A program made the translations under genes and the position numbers. Positions 17,858-27,308 of a DNA stretch of 64,000 nucleotides are shown piece by piece (position 1 is the stretch's first letter; each line of letters starts with the position of its first letter). The notes beneath the pieces are model-generated. The model saw nothing but the letters and a program-made list of their open reading frames with translations. It did no database searches and was not told the origin of the DNA. The stretch comes from Thermococcus barophilus MP. Its GTDB lineage: Archaea > Methanobacteriota_B > Thermococci > Thermococcales > Thermococcaceae. The stretch is from NCBI RefSeq assembly GCF_000151105.2, contig NC_014804.1, positions 1,450,567 through 1,514,566 on the forward strand, read 5' to 3'.

Positions 17858-18814
17858 TCACTCCAATGTCCTTAAAAGCTCTTGAACAGTCCTTCTTACA
17901 GCCCCATAACTATTCATTTTTGGCTTCCATCCTTTTCTTTTAGCTTTTTCAATGCTTAAACGCATGAACTTCACGTCTCCTTTCCATCCCCTTCCGCCAT
18001 CAACTCCACCTGTAAAATAGAACTCTGGACTAAGCCCCATCTCTTCGCTTACAATTTCCGCAATTTCCTTAACCGTAATCCAGTCCTCACTTCCAAGGTT
18101 GTAGACATCATAGGTTTTATTCTCCTCTTTAAACTTCTCAAAAAGGAACAGCATCCCCTCAACAGTATCGCTCACATGAAGATAGCTCTTCTTTTGAGTT
18201 CCATCTCCAAGAATTTCCAAACGATTCGGATCCGCTTTCAGTTTATTTATGAAGTCATAGATTACTCCATGATTTGAGCGCTCTCCTATTATATTCGCTA
18301 ACCTGAAGACCAAACTTTTTATATCAAAAGTATGGGCATAACCACTAATTAAAGCCTCAGCTGCAAGCTTTGCCCCACCATAGACACTTATTGGTTCAAG
18401 AGGAGCATAATCTTCCGGAGTTGGAATAACTTTAGCATCCCCATAGACAGTTGATGAGGATGTGAACACAAGGTACTGGACTTCCTCCTCTCTTATAGCC
18501 TCAAGAAGGCTATACGTTATCAGGACATTTGTTTCATATAAAAGTCCTGGGCTCTGTGCTCCAATTCTAACCTCCGGATTAGCTGCCAAGTGAAAGACTA
18601 CCTCAACATCTTTTACGGCTTTTTTCGCAACTTCCTTACTCCTCAAGTCGCCTTTGAGAAATTCAAACCGTTCATGATCAAGCCACTGTTTAATATTATT
18701 CAAGCTACCAGCACTTAGGTTGTCAATAACCCTAACTTCGTACCCTTGTTCCATCAATCTGTCAACTAAGTGAGAACCAATGAAGCCTGCGCCTCCAGTG
18801 ACAAGAACCTTCAT
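17858..18814 (-). CDS. NAD-dependent sugar-nucleotide epimerase/dehydratase
   Basis: A 318-residue extended short-chain dehydrogenase of the UDP-glucose 4-epimerase family. Seen: NAD-binding VTGGAGFIGSH at the N terminus, FTSSSTVYG with catalytic Ser/Thr and the YGGAK (Y-x-x-x-K) catalytic pair. It acts on a nucleotide sugar, probably for glycan or lipid precursor synthesis. A TATA box (ATATATAATGG, near 18846-18856) predicts a transcript start near 18824, favouring the ATG at 18814 or 18820 over 18826. Confidence 0.85.
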   Translation of the reverse strand: MKVLVTGGAGFIGSHLVDRLMEQGYEVRVIDNLSAGSLNNIKQWLDHERFEFLKGDLRSKEVAKKAVKDVEVVFHLAANPEVRIGAQSPGLLYETNVLITYSLLEAIREEEVQYLVFTSSSTVYGDAKVIPTPEDYAPLEPISVYGGAKLAAEALISGYAHTFDIKSLVFRLANIIGERSNHGVIYDFINKLKADPNRLEILGDGTQKKSYLHVSDTVEGMLFLFEKFKEENKTYDVYNLGSEDWITVKEIAEIVSEEMGLSPEFYFTGGVDGGRGWKGDVKFMRLSIEKAKRKGWKPKMNSYGAVRRTVQELLRTLE

Positions 18815-18970
18815 TTTCATCCCCATCCAATTATCCGAACGACCATTATATATCCTTTTTGTAGTCGGCTGGTTACGGCTTAGATCACCAAAATGAAACC
18901 ACTGTTTCTCAGGATTCTATCAACGTAAATTTGTAAAAATAATCAAGTAGTTTCATAAAATTTAGCATAT

Positions 18971-19060
18971 TTTTGTCACAAAAATAGACTCTGGGTGGAC
19001 ATTTGTCAAAATGACAATTGTTCAGACAAAAACCTTATATTATATAAATTGTTCAAAGAA
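18971..19060 (+). promoter_or_regulatory. glnA promoter with inverted and direct repeats
   Basis: The TATA element TTATATTATATAAAT (19035-19049) predicts transcription from about 19068. Upstream is a perfect inverted repeat TTGTCA-AAA-TGACAA (19003-19017). The nonamer AATTGTTCA occurs twice, 31 bp apart (19016-19024 and 19047-19055), flanking the TATA box. ATGAACAT (19073-19080) lies near the start site. These are candidate regulator sites for nitrogen control; the regulator is unidentified. Confidence 0.55.
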
Positions 19061-19103
19061 AAAGCGTTTGTGATGAACATTCAAACAATAATAGGTGATA
19101 AAA

Positions 19104-20426
19104 ATGAACGAAATAAAAAGCATGACAATGATGGAGAGAAGAAAAATAAAATTCCTTCAGCTGATATTTGTTGACATAAACGGTGTTCCAAAAGGAATGG
19201 AAGTGCCAATAGAAAGATACGAGGAGGCTATAAGTGATGGAATTTCTTTTGATGGATCGTCCATCCCTGGATTTCAGGGAATAGAGGACAGCGACTTGAT
19301 ATTTAAGGCTGACCCTTCAACATATGCAGAGATCCCATGGGAAGGAGTAGCAAGAGTCTATGGGTTCATATATAAAGATGACAAACCATATCATGCAGAT
19401 CCAAGAGGAATTTTAAAGAGTGTGAGTGATGAACTTGCGAAAGAAGGACTAAAAGTCTATATCGGGCCAGAACCAGAATTTTACCTCTTCAGAAAAAATG
19501 GAACATGGGAACTTCAATTACCAGATGTTGGGGGATACTTTGATATCATAAACCTTGACAAGGCTAAGGATGTAAAGAGAGAAATTGCACTCTACATGCC
19601 CTACTTTGGTCTAACTCCTGAAGTGTTACACCATGAAGTCGGTGCCGGACAGCACGAAATAGATTTTAGGTTCTCAGATGCCCTCGGAACAGCAGACAAC
19701 ATCATAAGCTTCAAATATGTTGTCAAGGCAGTTGCAGAGAGTCATGGATTATATGCAACATTCATGCCAAAGCCCATCTATGGCATGCCTGGCAATGGAA
19801 TGCACCTTCACATAAGCCTGTGGAAAGATGAAGAAAATTTATTCGTCGGGGAAGATGGACTCAGTGAAACAGCATTATACTTCATTGGCGGAATATTAAA
19901 GCATGCTAAGGCACTGGCAGCTTTGACGAACCCAACTGTAAATAGTTACAAACGTTTAGTCCCAGGATATGAAGCCCCTGTTTATGTAAGCTGGGGTTAC
20001 AGAAACAGGAGCGCACTGATAAGAGTTCCAGCATACAAAGGAAAGGGGGCAAGGATTGAATACCGCTGTCCGGATCCAAGTGCAAATCCCTATTTAGCAT
20101 TTGCCGCAATAATCGAGGCAGGATTGGATGGAATAAAGCACAAGATTGAACCTTTTGCATATGTCGAAGAAAACGTCTATGAAATGGACAGAGAAAAGAG
20201 AATTGAAACAGGTATTGAGACCCTGCCATCAAGCTTAAAAGAAGCCTTAGATGAGCTCGAAAAGGACAAAATTGTTAGAAAAGCCCTTGGGAAGGCTTAC
20301 AGAAACTTCAAAGAATATAAAGAAAGAGAATGGGGAGAATATATCGAGTATCTCAAGAAAAGAAATATCCCATTAGAGACCAAAGAAGTAACAGAATGGG
20401 AGCTCGAAAGGTATTTCTACGTTTAA
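19104..20426 (+). CDS. glnA: Glutamine synthetase type I
   Basis: A 440-residue GlnA of the GSI-alpha type, condensing ammonia with glutamate using ATP. Seen: DGSSIPGFQ at the latch region, PEPEFYLF, the metal ligands in HHEVGAGQHEIDF, NGMHLHIS, the ATP-binding KRLVPGYEAPVY and Arg-rich EYRCPDPSANPYLAF. There is no adenylylation loop tyrosine of the GSI-beta type, so control is probably transcriptional or by feedback. The ATG at 19104 follows GGTGATAAAA. The 3' end overlaps the convergent EamA gene by 4 bp. Confidence 0.95.
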   Translation: MNEIKSMTMMERRKIKFLQLIFVDINGVPKGMEVPIERYEEAISDGISFDGSSIPGFQGIEDSDLIFKADPSTYAEIPWEGVARVYGFIYKDDKPYHADPRGILKSVSDELAKEGLKVYIGPEPEFYLFRKNGTWELQLPDVGGYFDIINLDKAKDVKREIALYMPYFGLTPEVLHHEVGAGQHEIDFRFSDALGTADNIISFKYVVKAVAESHGLYATFMPKPIYGMPGNGMHLHISLWKDEENLFVGEDGLSETALYFIGGILKHAKALAALTNPTVNSYKRLVPGYEAPVYVSWGYRNRSALIRVPAYKGKGARIEYRCPDPSANPYLAFAAIIEAGLDGIKHKIEPFAYVEENVYEMDREKRIETGIETLPSSLKEALDELEKDKIVRKALGKAYRNFKEYKEREWGEYIEYLKKRNIPLETKEVTEWELERYFYV

Positions 20427-21271
20427 TTCTTTTTCCCAATTATATCATCTAAATGAATAAGCATTGAGCCTCCAATTATTAAAGCCGCTCCAAATAGTTG
20501 CTTTAATGTCAAGACCTCATTAAATACCAGATACGCTAAAATTAGAGCTACGACTGGTTCTATCGTCGCTATTATTGAAGCTTTGCTTACCTCAACCTCT
20601 CTCAGAGCAGTATTGTATAATATGTATGCCAGAAATGTCGGAAAAAACGCAAGTGCAAAAATATAGGGAACTGCATTTAATGGAATTTTAAAATTAGAAA
20701 AGGGGATTAAGAACAGAGCTCCAAATCCAAGAGTATATAGTAATGCCTCCTCAGGGTTCTCGTTTCTAACTGCCATTTTACCTAAAACACCATATAATGC
20801 ATAAGTAACTCCTGATAGGAGTCCCAATACTATTGCAAGAATGCTTATTCTTTCATTATTCGGATTTACAACAAATAGCACTCCTGAAACTGCCATTATC
20901 AATGCTATTGACTTTGTTGGAGTTACTTTTTCTTTAAAGACAAGGTATCCGAGTATCGTAGAGTGAATTGGGGCAGTGTATAAGAGTAAAACTGCCAAAG
21001 ACACTGAAGATATTCTTACAGTATAAAAATACAGCACATAGAACAAAAAAATGCTAAAAAACCCATAGAATGCGTAAAATGGAAGACGTTCTTTCTTAAT
21101 CTTCAAACCTTTTGAGGAATTGTATATTAAGAGGAGAAAAAACGCAATCACCACTCGATAGAATACCACAGTAAAAGTGTCCAAGTTAAACTGATACAGC
21201 AGTTTGGCAAATATTCCAAGAGTGCCCCACATACTGGCAGCTAAAAAAACTAAAAGATATCCCCTTTTCAA
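20423..21271 (-). CDS. EamA/DMT-family transporter
   Basis: A 282-residue protein with ten predicted spans in two EamA repeats (AASMWGTLGIFAKLL near the N terminus; ATIEPVVALILAYLVFNE in the second). It probably moves an amino acid or other metabolite. The predicted start is TTG at 21271 behind GAGGTGGGAGC, with no nearby ATG. It lies 9 bp after nadE and shares that transcript. It is a different paralogue from the EamA gene at 14.3 kb. Confidence 0.8.
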   Translation of the reverse strand: MKRGYLLVFLAASMWGTLGIFAKLLYQFNLDTFTVVFYRVVIAFFLLLIYNSSKGLKIKKERLPFYAFYGFFSIFLFYVLYFYTVRISSVSLAVLLLYTAPIHSTILGYLVFKEKVTPTKSIALIMAVSGVLFVVNPNNERISILAIVLGLLSGVTYALYGVLGKMAVRNENPEEALLYTLGFGALFLIPFSNFKIPLNAVPYIFALAFFPTFLAYILYNTALREVEVSKASIIATIEPVVALILAYLVFNEVLTLKQLFGAALIIGGSMLIHLDDIIGKKN

Positions 21272-21280
21272 GCTCCCACC

Positions 21281-22045
21281 TCAGATCTCTGGACCTGCTG
21301 GTAGTTTTCTTTTGTGCTCACTTTTCTTTATTAGATTCTCAACGTATTCGATTTTTTTGATTGGAATGTTTAATTCTTCGGCAATTTTTTCTTTTGGCAT
21401 TTTCAAGTCAACTAACCTGTAAAGGATTTCGTCCAAGAGTTTGTAGCTTATGCCGAGTTCACCCTCATCCGTCTGCCCAATCCAGAGCCCAGCAGTGGGC
21501 TTCTTCTTAATAATCCTCTCCGGAACGCCCAATCTTTTAGCAATCTCCCAAACTTCAGTCTTGTAGAGGTTTATCAGTGGAGCATAATCGCTCGCACCAT
21601 CACCCCACTTAGTATAATAACCAGTCAAAAGCTCGCTTTTGTTGCTTGTTCCCAAGACGAGAAGATTGTACTGGTTTGCATGAGCGTAAAGGAGAGTCAT
21701 CCTTGTTCTAACCATCACGTTACCCTTGGTAATCTTGTCCGGCTCGAAGTCGAGACTTTTTTCAAAGGCATCAACAATTGGCTTGATGTTAATGATTTTA
21801 TAGTTGATCCCGAGGGTTTCACAAACTAATTTCGCATCCTTCACATCCTGATTCTCGTAGTATGGCATTATCAAACCAAGAACCTTATCTTTTCCCAATG
21901 CCTTCACTGCAAGGAAGGCAGTAGTAGCACTATCAACACCACCACTAACACCAATCACAACACCACTTGCATTTGCTTCGTCTACTTTTTCTTTAATGAA
22001 GTAAACTATTTTCTCAATAACTTCTTCGTAGTTTAGAGTTCTCAT
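21281..22045 (-). CDS. nadE: NAD+ synthetase (ammonia-dependent)
   Basis: A 254-residue NadE that amidates nicotinate adenine dinucleotide to NAD+ using ATP and ammonia. Seen: the PP-loop [11 protein letters not shown] near residue 35, [19 protein letters not shown] in the deamido-NAD/ATP site and the C-terminal KPTAGLW loop. No glutaminase domain is present, so free ammonia is the donor. The ATG at 22045 follows AGGTGATCTCG, whose TGA is the stop of the upstream membrane protein. Confidence 0.95.
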   Translation of the reverse strand: MRTLNYEEVIEKIVYFIKEKVDEANASGVVIGVSGGVDSATTAFLAVKALGKDKVLGLIMPYYENQDVKDAKLVCETLGINYKIINIKPIVDAFEKSLDFEPDKITKGNVMVRTRMTLLYAHANQYNLLVLGTSNKSELLTGYYTKWGDGASDYAPLINLYKTEVWEIAKRLGVPERIIKKKPTAGLWIGQTDEGELGISYKLLDEILYRLVDLKMPKEKIAEELNIPIKKIEYVENLIKKSEHKRKLPAGPEI

Positions 22046-22050
22046 CGAGA

Positions 22051-22539
22051 TCACCTTCTTCTCTTCCGTGTTTTTTCAACAGCACCTTCCATAAATCTGA
22101 TATATCCATACACACTTAAAGCACTTCCTACAATCATGAAAACAAAAGCCAAGAGTGATAAGAGGGAGTAGGGATAATCAACGCCGTAAACTCTATACGA
22201 ATAGCTCACATTACCACTCTCAACACGTATTTCAGGTTGGGAAGTTGGGGTTAGACGAACAGATTGATTATTGAGAGTGTAAGAGTTTATCTTCCCCCTC
22301 TGAATAACAACAACACTTGCATTTTGAGAGGAAATGATAAGAGTTCTATTTATTACGAAATAGTTGCTTTCGAACTCTTTGTCTCCAATAATGTGATGCC
22401 CAACACCTAATGTTCCTTGGGAAAAATAGGATTTTTCAACACTATACATTGATACCAGGGATAGAAGAAGAGCAAGTGCTAAAAAAATTAATCCCCCTTT
22501 TATCAGCGGATAATTAATGGCTTTTCTGAATGTAGTCAT
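22051..22539 (-). CDS. Hypothetical membrane protein with outer loop
   Basis: A 162-residue protein with two hydrophobic segments (about residues 14-32 and 122-146) flanking a roughly 90-residue probably extracellular domain with several N-x-S/T sequons, and a short basic C terminus. I do not recognise a family. ATG at 22539 after GTGATACC. Its stop codon lies inside the nadE ribosome site, so the two are translated together. Confidence 0.6.
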   Translation of the reverse strand: MTTFRKAINYPLIKGGLIFLALALLLSLVSMYSVEKSYFSQGTLGVGHHIIGDKEFESNYFVINRTLIISSQNASVVVIQRGKINSYTLNNQSVRLTPTSQPEIRVESGNVSYSYRVYGVDYPYSLLSLLAFVFMIVGSALSVYGYIRFMEGAVEKTRKRRR

Positions 22540-22577
22540 GGTATCACATCCAAACAGATAAATAAAGAAGGAAAGGT

Positions 22578-23585
22578 TCAGATTTTACCTGCTAAATGAC
22601 ACTCAACCCAGTGGTTGTGTTCGTATTCAATGAGCTGTGGATGCTTAACATCACAGAGTCCTTTCTCCATGTAGACACATCTGGGATGGAACCTGCACCC
22701 TGGTGGAATGTTGACGGCACTTGGAACTTCACCCTTAATTGGCAATTCTTTGATGATGTTTCTCCTCTCTGGAATTGGCTCTGGAACAGCAGCCAGGAGA
22801 GCTCTTGTATATGGATGTATTGGATTGTCAATTACGACTTTAGCGGGCCCCATTTCAACTATTCTCCCCAGATACATAACGGCTATCCAGTCAGCAAAGT
22901 ACCTTGCCGTTGAAAGGTCGTGGGTGATATAGAGATATGTAACGCCCATCTTTTCTTTAAGCTCCTTCATCAATTCAAGGATTTCTGCTCTAATTGAAAC
23001 ATCAAGCATTGAAACAGGCTCATCTGCAACAATAAATGTTGGATTCAAGATGAGTGCTCTTGCAATAGCAACTCTCTGTCTCTGACCGCCTGAAAGCATA
23101 TGCGGATGTCTTCCAACATAGTCCTCCGGTGGAACAATCTTGACCATTTCCAGTGCTTTGTATATGAGTTCTTCTCTTTCCGCCCTTGTTTCGCCTATTC
23201 CGTGAATTAAGAGAGGTTCTTCGAGCACGTCATATATCCTGAATCTTGGATTCATTGACGAGAAAGGATCCTGGAATATCATCTGAACCTTTCTTCTGTA
23301 GGCCTTAATTTCCTCTTGAGTTTTGAGTTCAGTAACATCTTTTCCTTCCAGATATATTCTGCCATCTGTAGGCTCAAGGAGCTTCATGACAAGCTTTCCT
23401 GTTGTTGTTTTACCACAGCCGCTCTCACCGACTAAAGCAAAAACCTCCTGCTTGTGCACTTCAAAACTGACTCCATCAACAGCCCTAACGAATCGTGGGG
23501 GTTCTCCCCTGAGTGCCCCAAGTAATCCTCTCTTGATCGGGAAGTACTTCTTAAGATTTTCAACCTTTAAAATTGGCTCAGCCAT
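22578..23585 (-). CDS. dppF: Peptide-type ABC transporter ATPase (DppF/OppF)
   Basis: A 335-residue ABC ATPase of the oligopeptide/dipeptide family. Walker A GESGCGKTT, signature LSGGQRQRVAIARAL and Walker B FIVADEPVSMLD are intact, followed by the H-loop ITHD. The C-terminal extension contains GCRFHPRC and further Cys (YMEKGLCD), the putative Fe-S/Zn region typical of Opp/Dpp ATPases. It is the last gene of the transporter operon and starts 10 bp after its partner ATPase. Confidence 0.9.
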   Translation of the reverse strand: MAEPILKVENLKKYFPIKRGLLGALRGEPPRFVRAVDGVSFEVHKQEVFALVGESGCGKTTTGKLVMKLLEPTDGRIYLEGKDVTELKTQEEIKAYRRKVQMIFQDPFSSMNPRFRIYDVLEEPLLIHGIGETRAEREELIYKALEMVKIVPPEDYVGRHPHMLSGGQRQRVAIARALILNPTFIVADEPVSMLDVSIRAEILELMKELKEKMGVTYLYITHDLSTARYFADWIAVMYLGRIVEMGPAKVVIDNPIHPYTRALLAAVPEPIPERRNIIKELPIKGEVPSAVNIPPGCRFHPRCVYMEKGLCDVKHPQLIEYEHNHWVECHLAGKI

Positions 23586-23595
23586 CTTTCATCCC

Positions 23596-24555
23596 TCACA
23601 ACAGCCAGCATGCTGCATAGTGATCTTTATCAATCTCCTTTAGCTCTGGTTCTTGTTCTTTACATACCTGCATCGCATAGGGGCATCTTGGATGGAATCT
23701 GCAGCCACTCGGCGGCTTAATCAGGTTCGGCGGTTGTCCTGGAATGAATTCAAGCTTATCAACGTCCTCATGCAATCTTGGGATTGCTGCAAGCAACTTT
23801 TGAGTATACGGATGGGCTGGCTCATAGTAAATCTTCTGGCTGTCACCGATCTCGATTATCTTTCCAGCATACATTATCGCAACACGGTCGCTGATCTCTG
23901 CAAGAATGCTCAAGTCATGTGTGATGAATATCATTGAAAGTCCAAGCTCCTTCTTAAGCTTCTTCATCAAATTGATGATCTGTGCCTGAACAACGACATC
24001 AAGAGCTGTTGTTGGCTCATCGGCAATAACAACCTCTGGCTCAAGGATTAACGCTGTTGCAATGACAACTCTCTGCTTCATTCCACCGCTCAGTTCATGC
24101 GGATATCTGTAAACAATCTCTGGCGACAGACCAACTAACTCGAGATATTTCATTGCTCTGTCAAGGGCTTCTTCTTTCTCCATGCCTTTATGATAAATAA
24201 GAGGCTCAATCATCTGGTAGCCAATTGTATAAACTGGATTTAAAGCATTCATTGCACCCTGGAATATCATTGATATCTTCTGCCACCTTATTTCTCTTCT
24301 CAGTACATCCTCCGGAAGTCCAACTATTTCTCTGCCGTCAATTTTAACACTGCCTCCCACAATTTTTCCTGGAGGAGTTGGCATTCCCATTAAAGTAAAG
24401 CCAAGAGAGGACTTGCCACATCCACTCTCCCCAGCGAGTCCTAACACTTCCCCCTTTTTGAGCTCAAAGCTGACATTGTCGACTGCTTTGACGACACCTC
24501 TGGATGTGAAGTAGTACATTTTGAGATCTTTAACCTCAAGGACAGTCTTAGCCAT
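23596..24555 (-). CDS. dppD: Peptide-type ABC transporter ATPase (DppD/OppD)
   Basis: A 319-residue ABC ATPase with Walker A GESGCGKSS, signature ELSGGMKQRVVIATAL, Walker B VVIADEPTTALD and H-loop ITHD, plus a C-terminal tail with GCRFHPRCPYAMQVCKE carrying the conserved cysteines. It energises solute import with DppF. The ATG at 24555 follows GAGGTGTGGAAG; a GTG at 24564 is in frame. It lies 10 bp after the dppC stop. Confidence 0.9.
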   Translation of the reverse strand: MAKTVLEVKDLKMYYFTSRGVVKAVDNVSFELKKGEVLGLAGESGCGKSSLGFTLMGMPTPPGKIVGGSVKIDGREIVGLPEDVLRREIRWQKISMIFQGAMNALNPVYTIGYQMIEPLIYHKGMEKEEALDRAMKYLELVGLSPEIVYRYPHELSGGMKQRVVIATALILEPEVVIADEPTTALDVVVQAQIINLMKKLKKELGLSMIFITHDLSILAEISDRVAIMYAGKIIEIGDSQKIYYEPAHPYTQKLLAAIPRLHEDVDKLEFIPGQPPNLIKPPSGCRFHPRCPYAMQVCKEQEPELKEIDKDHYAACWLL

Positions 24556-24565
24556 CTTCCACACC

Positions 24566-26008
24566 TCACAATCTCCTGAGTCTTGGGTTCAACACTCTAT
24601 CCAATGCCACACCAATAAGCACGAATGTCAATGCAACCAATGAAATTGCCAGTCCTGGTGGAATAACCCACCACCAGTATCCGTTAATTGTTGCACTGTT
24701 TGTCTGAGCATCATAGAGGATCTGTCCCCATGTAACCGCTGTTGGATCACCAAGTCCAAGGAAGCTGAGTGATGCTTCAGTGAGAACGGCTCCAGGAACG
24801 CTTAAAGCCATAACAGCAAATGCATAAGGCATGATCTGCGGCATGATATGCTTGAATATGATCCTTCCTGTTCCAGCGCCCAAAGCTTTTGCTGCCTCGA
24901 CATAGGTCTGCTCTTTAATCTGGAGCGCCATACTCCTTGCAACCTTGGCAATTCCAGTCCATCCGAACATCACCAGCAGGAAGACTATTGTCCACAATGT
25001 AACGTGTCCCTTGAATGCTGCACCCAAAAGGATGAGGATCGGCAACGTTGGGATTGAAGCAACAAACTCGTTAACTCTCTGCATAAACTCGTCCTTCCAG
25101 CCACCAAGGTATGCGCTCGTGACACCGTATGCAATTCCGATTAAAACGCTCAAGACTGCTACTGACACACCAACGACAAGTGAAACCCTTGTTCCCCATA
25201 CTAAACCTGCCCAAAGGTCTCTTCCTTTGTAATCCGTTCCCATCAGTCCATAAGTTCTTCCAGTGAGGATGATTTGGATCGGCTTTAAGTCAACTTTATC
25301 CCCCTTGTTAAACGTGAATATCTCAACCTGGAACTTGTAGTCTCCGTGGAGAGGTTGTGGGTTTATTAGTATCCCAGGTTCAGCTTTTGCAAATATGACC
25401 TCCATGACATCCATTGTGCTTTTTATTGTTTCAACTCTACCCTGAAGGTTCTTTGGGTCTTCAAACTGAGACGCCCAGTTAAACACATTGTTCCTAACAG
25501 CACCCATTTTGGCAATCTGATAAATTGAACCTTCTACTAAATCGGCACTCAAAAGCTCGATCTTTTTCCCATCGGGTCTATAAACCGTAATTACGATCTG
25601 GGCTGGGGTGTTGAGATCAGCAAGCTGAACCCCAATGTTCTTTATTATCAAATCTTTTGGAGGTAGATCGTACCTATTATTGTAGTCAAATTCAAAAGCG
25701 TAGTATTTTATCCCTCCCCCTAAATCCTGTCCTTCAGCTGTAACCTTCAAGTCATTATAGGTAAGAACCTCGTGGGCTGCAAGCTTTTTTGCAGTGAAAT
25801 AGTTATACCATACTGGGGGAACATTTGTAGGATTGCCTTCCCAGTATGTAGTCCATTTCTTTGGAATGTCTGGTTCAGTTATGTAAGGGGCTGCTATTGC
25901 CGTGAAAACTAAGAGAGCAAGTAAGAATAATCCAAGCAACCCACCTTTTTGCCTTCTAAATTCAAACCAGAAATCCTTAATGCTCTCCTTTACATCGACC
26001 CATCTCAT
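24566..26008 (-). CDS. dppC: Peptide-type ABC transporter permease (DppC/OppC)
   Basis: A 480-residue inner subunit, longer than bacterial DppC (about 300) because roughly 190 residues of outer loop lie between the first span (GLLGLFLLALLVF) and the permease domain. The BPD_transp_1 EAA loop is seen as EAAKALGAGTGRIIFKHIMPQ. The start is the ATG at 26008 after GAGGTGAGGCAA; a longer frame to 26083 would overlap dppB by 65 bp and is rejected. The large outer domain may contact the substrate-binding protein. Confidence 0.88.
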   Translation of the reverse strand: MRWVDVKESIKDFWFEFRRQKGGLLGLFLLALLVFTAIAAPYITEPDIPKKWTTYWEGNPTNVPPVWYNYFTAKKLAAHEVLTYNDLKVTAEGQDLGGGIKYYAFEFDYNNRYDLPPKDLIIKNIGVQLADLNTPAQIVITVYRPDGKKIELLSADLVEGSIYQIAKMGAVRNNVFNWASQFEDPKNLQGRVETIKSTMDVMEVIFAKAEPGILINPQPLHGDYKFQVEIFTFNKGDKVDLKPIQIILTGRTYGLMGTDYKGRDLWAGLVWGTRVSLVVGVSVAVLSVLIGIAYGVTSAYLGGWKDEFMQRVNEFVASIPTLPILILLGAAFKGHVTLWTIVFLLVMFGWTGIAKVARSMALQIKEQTYVEAAKALGAGTGRIIFKHIMPQIMPYAFAVMALSVPGAVLTEASLSFLGLGDPTAVTWGQILYDAQTNSATINGYWWWVIPPGLAISLVALTFVLIGVALDRVLNPRLRRL

Positions 26009-26018
26009 TTGCCTCACC

Positions 26019-27080
26019 TCATGTTTGCTGGGATGCACCAACTTTAACTCTTGGATCAAGGTAACCGTATGCCAAATCCGCAAGTATCATGCTTATTAGA
26101 TAAAGGGCAACTGTAACGAATGTAACTCCCATGAGGAGTCTCGTTTCGTTTTGTTGTAGAGCAGTCCAGTAGAGTCTTCCCATTCCCGGCCAGTTGAAGA
26201 CACCCTCTGTAATGATTGCACCACCCAAGGAGCCGAGAAGACTGAAGATCGTCATTGTGATGATTGGGGGGGCAGATGCTCTCAGAGCATGTCCGTAAAT
26301 AACTTTTCTTTCCGGAACACCTTTAGCCCTTGCAGCCATGATGAAGTCTTCCTGCATTGTGCCGATCATGATGTTTCTGGTTGTCCATGCCCAACCTCCA
26401 AAGAGGACAAACACTATTGTCCCCACAGGGAGTACCATATGATAAAGGATGTCAGTGTAGTATGCAAATCCTTCCTTAGGTGGAGTGGATGTCATACCAC
26501 CACTTGGGAACCATCCAAGTTTGAACGAGAAGATTAAGATTGCAATCATTCCAAACCACCACATTGGTATACTGCTCGTTAGCATTGCAATAATGGAAAC
26601 TGCCCTGTCCAATGCACTTCCTGCAACTTGAGCTGCTTTAACACCTAAGAGAAGGCCAATCAGAATAACAATTATCTGTGCTGTCGTGAAGAGTAGAACT
26701 GTTCTTGGAATTGCGGCTGCGATAATCTTTTTAACGTTAGTCTCACCGAATATTGGAGTTTTTGTATTCCCAAAGTTTAGAGTTAGAGTGTCCTTTGTTC
26801 TCTCTAAGACCCTAACCCAGAAAGGCTTGTCTAATCCATATGCGCGAATTAATCTGTTGTACTCATTTTGATACCACTGCTGAAACCTTTCAGGATCGGC
26901 TGAAAGCTGCTTCATAAGTTCCGGATTTGCCCTTAGCTTCATATTTATCTGCTCCTGTATGCTTGACTTTAAGTCCTCCTCTGCAACTTTTGTAAACAGA
27001 ACTGAAACAAGTAGCGTTACTAATGCCAGAACTAAAAGCGCATTTAAGAGTCTAATTGCCAAATAACGACCGTATCCCAA
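26019..27080 (-). CDS. dppB: Peptide-type ABC transporter permease (DppB/OppB)
   Basis: A 353-residue permease with a first span (LLNALLVLALVTLLV), an outer stretch of about 80 polar residues, then five spans with an EAA-type loop (AARAKGVPERKVIYGHALR). The start appears to be TTG at 27080, directly after GGAGGTGTGAGGT, with no ATG in reach. It has its own TATA box (27155-27164), so permeases and ATPases can be transcribed apart from the binding-protein gene. Confidence 0.87.
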   Translation of the reverse strand: MGYGRYLAIRLLNALLVLALVTLLVSVLFTKVAEEDLKSSIQEQINMKLRANPELMKQLSADPERFQQWYQNEYNRLIRAYGLDKPFWVRVLERTKDTLTLNFGNTKTPIFGETNVKKIIAAAIPRTVLLFTTAQIIVILIGLLLGVKAAQVAGSALDRAVSIIAMLTSSIPMWWFGMIAILIFSFKLGWFPSGGMTSTPPKEGFAYYTDILYHMVLPVGTIVFVLFGGWAWTTRNIMIGTMQEDFIMAARAKGVPERKVIYGHALRASAPPIITMTIFSLLGSLGGAIITEGVFNWPGMGRLYWTALQQNETRLLMGVTFVTVALYLISMILADLAYGYLDPRVKVGASQQT

Positions 27081-27103
27081 ACCTCACACCTCCCTGTTCA
27101 GAC

Positions 27104-27164
27104 ATGTTCATTCGGGACATTTCTCATTCATCAACATTTTCAATCTTGTAAAACTTTTATATAT
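27104..27164 (-). promoter_or_regulatory. dppBCDF promoter region
   Basis: On the minus strand the TATA box ATATATAAAA (27164-27155) predicts transcription from about 27134. Between there and the start codon lies ATGAACAT (27111-27104). On the plus strand TGTTCA occurs twice 10 bp apart (27095-27100 and 27105-27110). TTGTAAAACTT (27146-27156, plus) is also present upstream of the binding-protein gene. Confidence 0.5.
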
Positions 27165-27308
27165 TTTTCTATAACGATAAGTGGGAGACGTATATTTCAA
27201 GAAAATGAAGTAGTAAAACCCGCAGTGTACCAAATTGTTTGTATATGGAGAACAGAGAAAAACACCAAGTTCCAAAAACAAAGTAAAAGTTAGAAAGAAG
27301 GAAAGAGC

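Noticed and set aside
26009..26083. Extended start of dppC
   Set aside because: It would overlap dppB by 65 bp, while the ATG at 26008 has a good ribosome site and normal spacing.
27104..27140. UGAUGA followed by CUGA on the minus strand in the dppB leader
   Set aside because: Only 26 bases separate them and no D' or C' box is present, so it does not fit a C/D sRNA.
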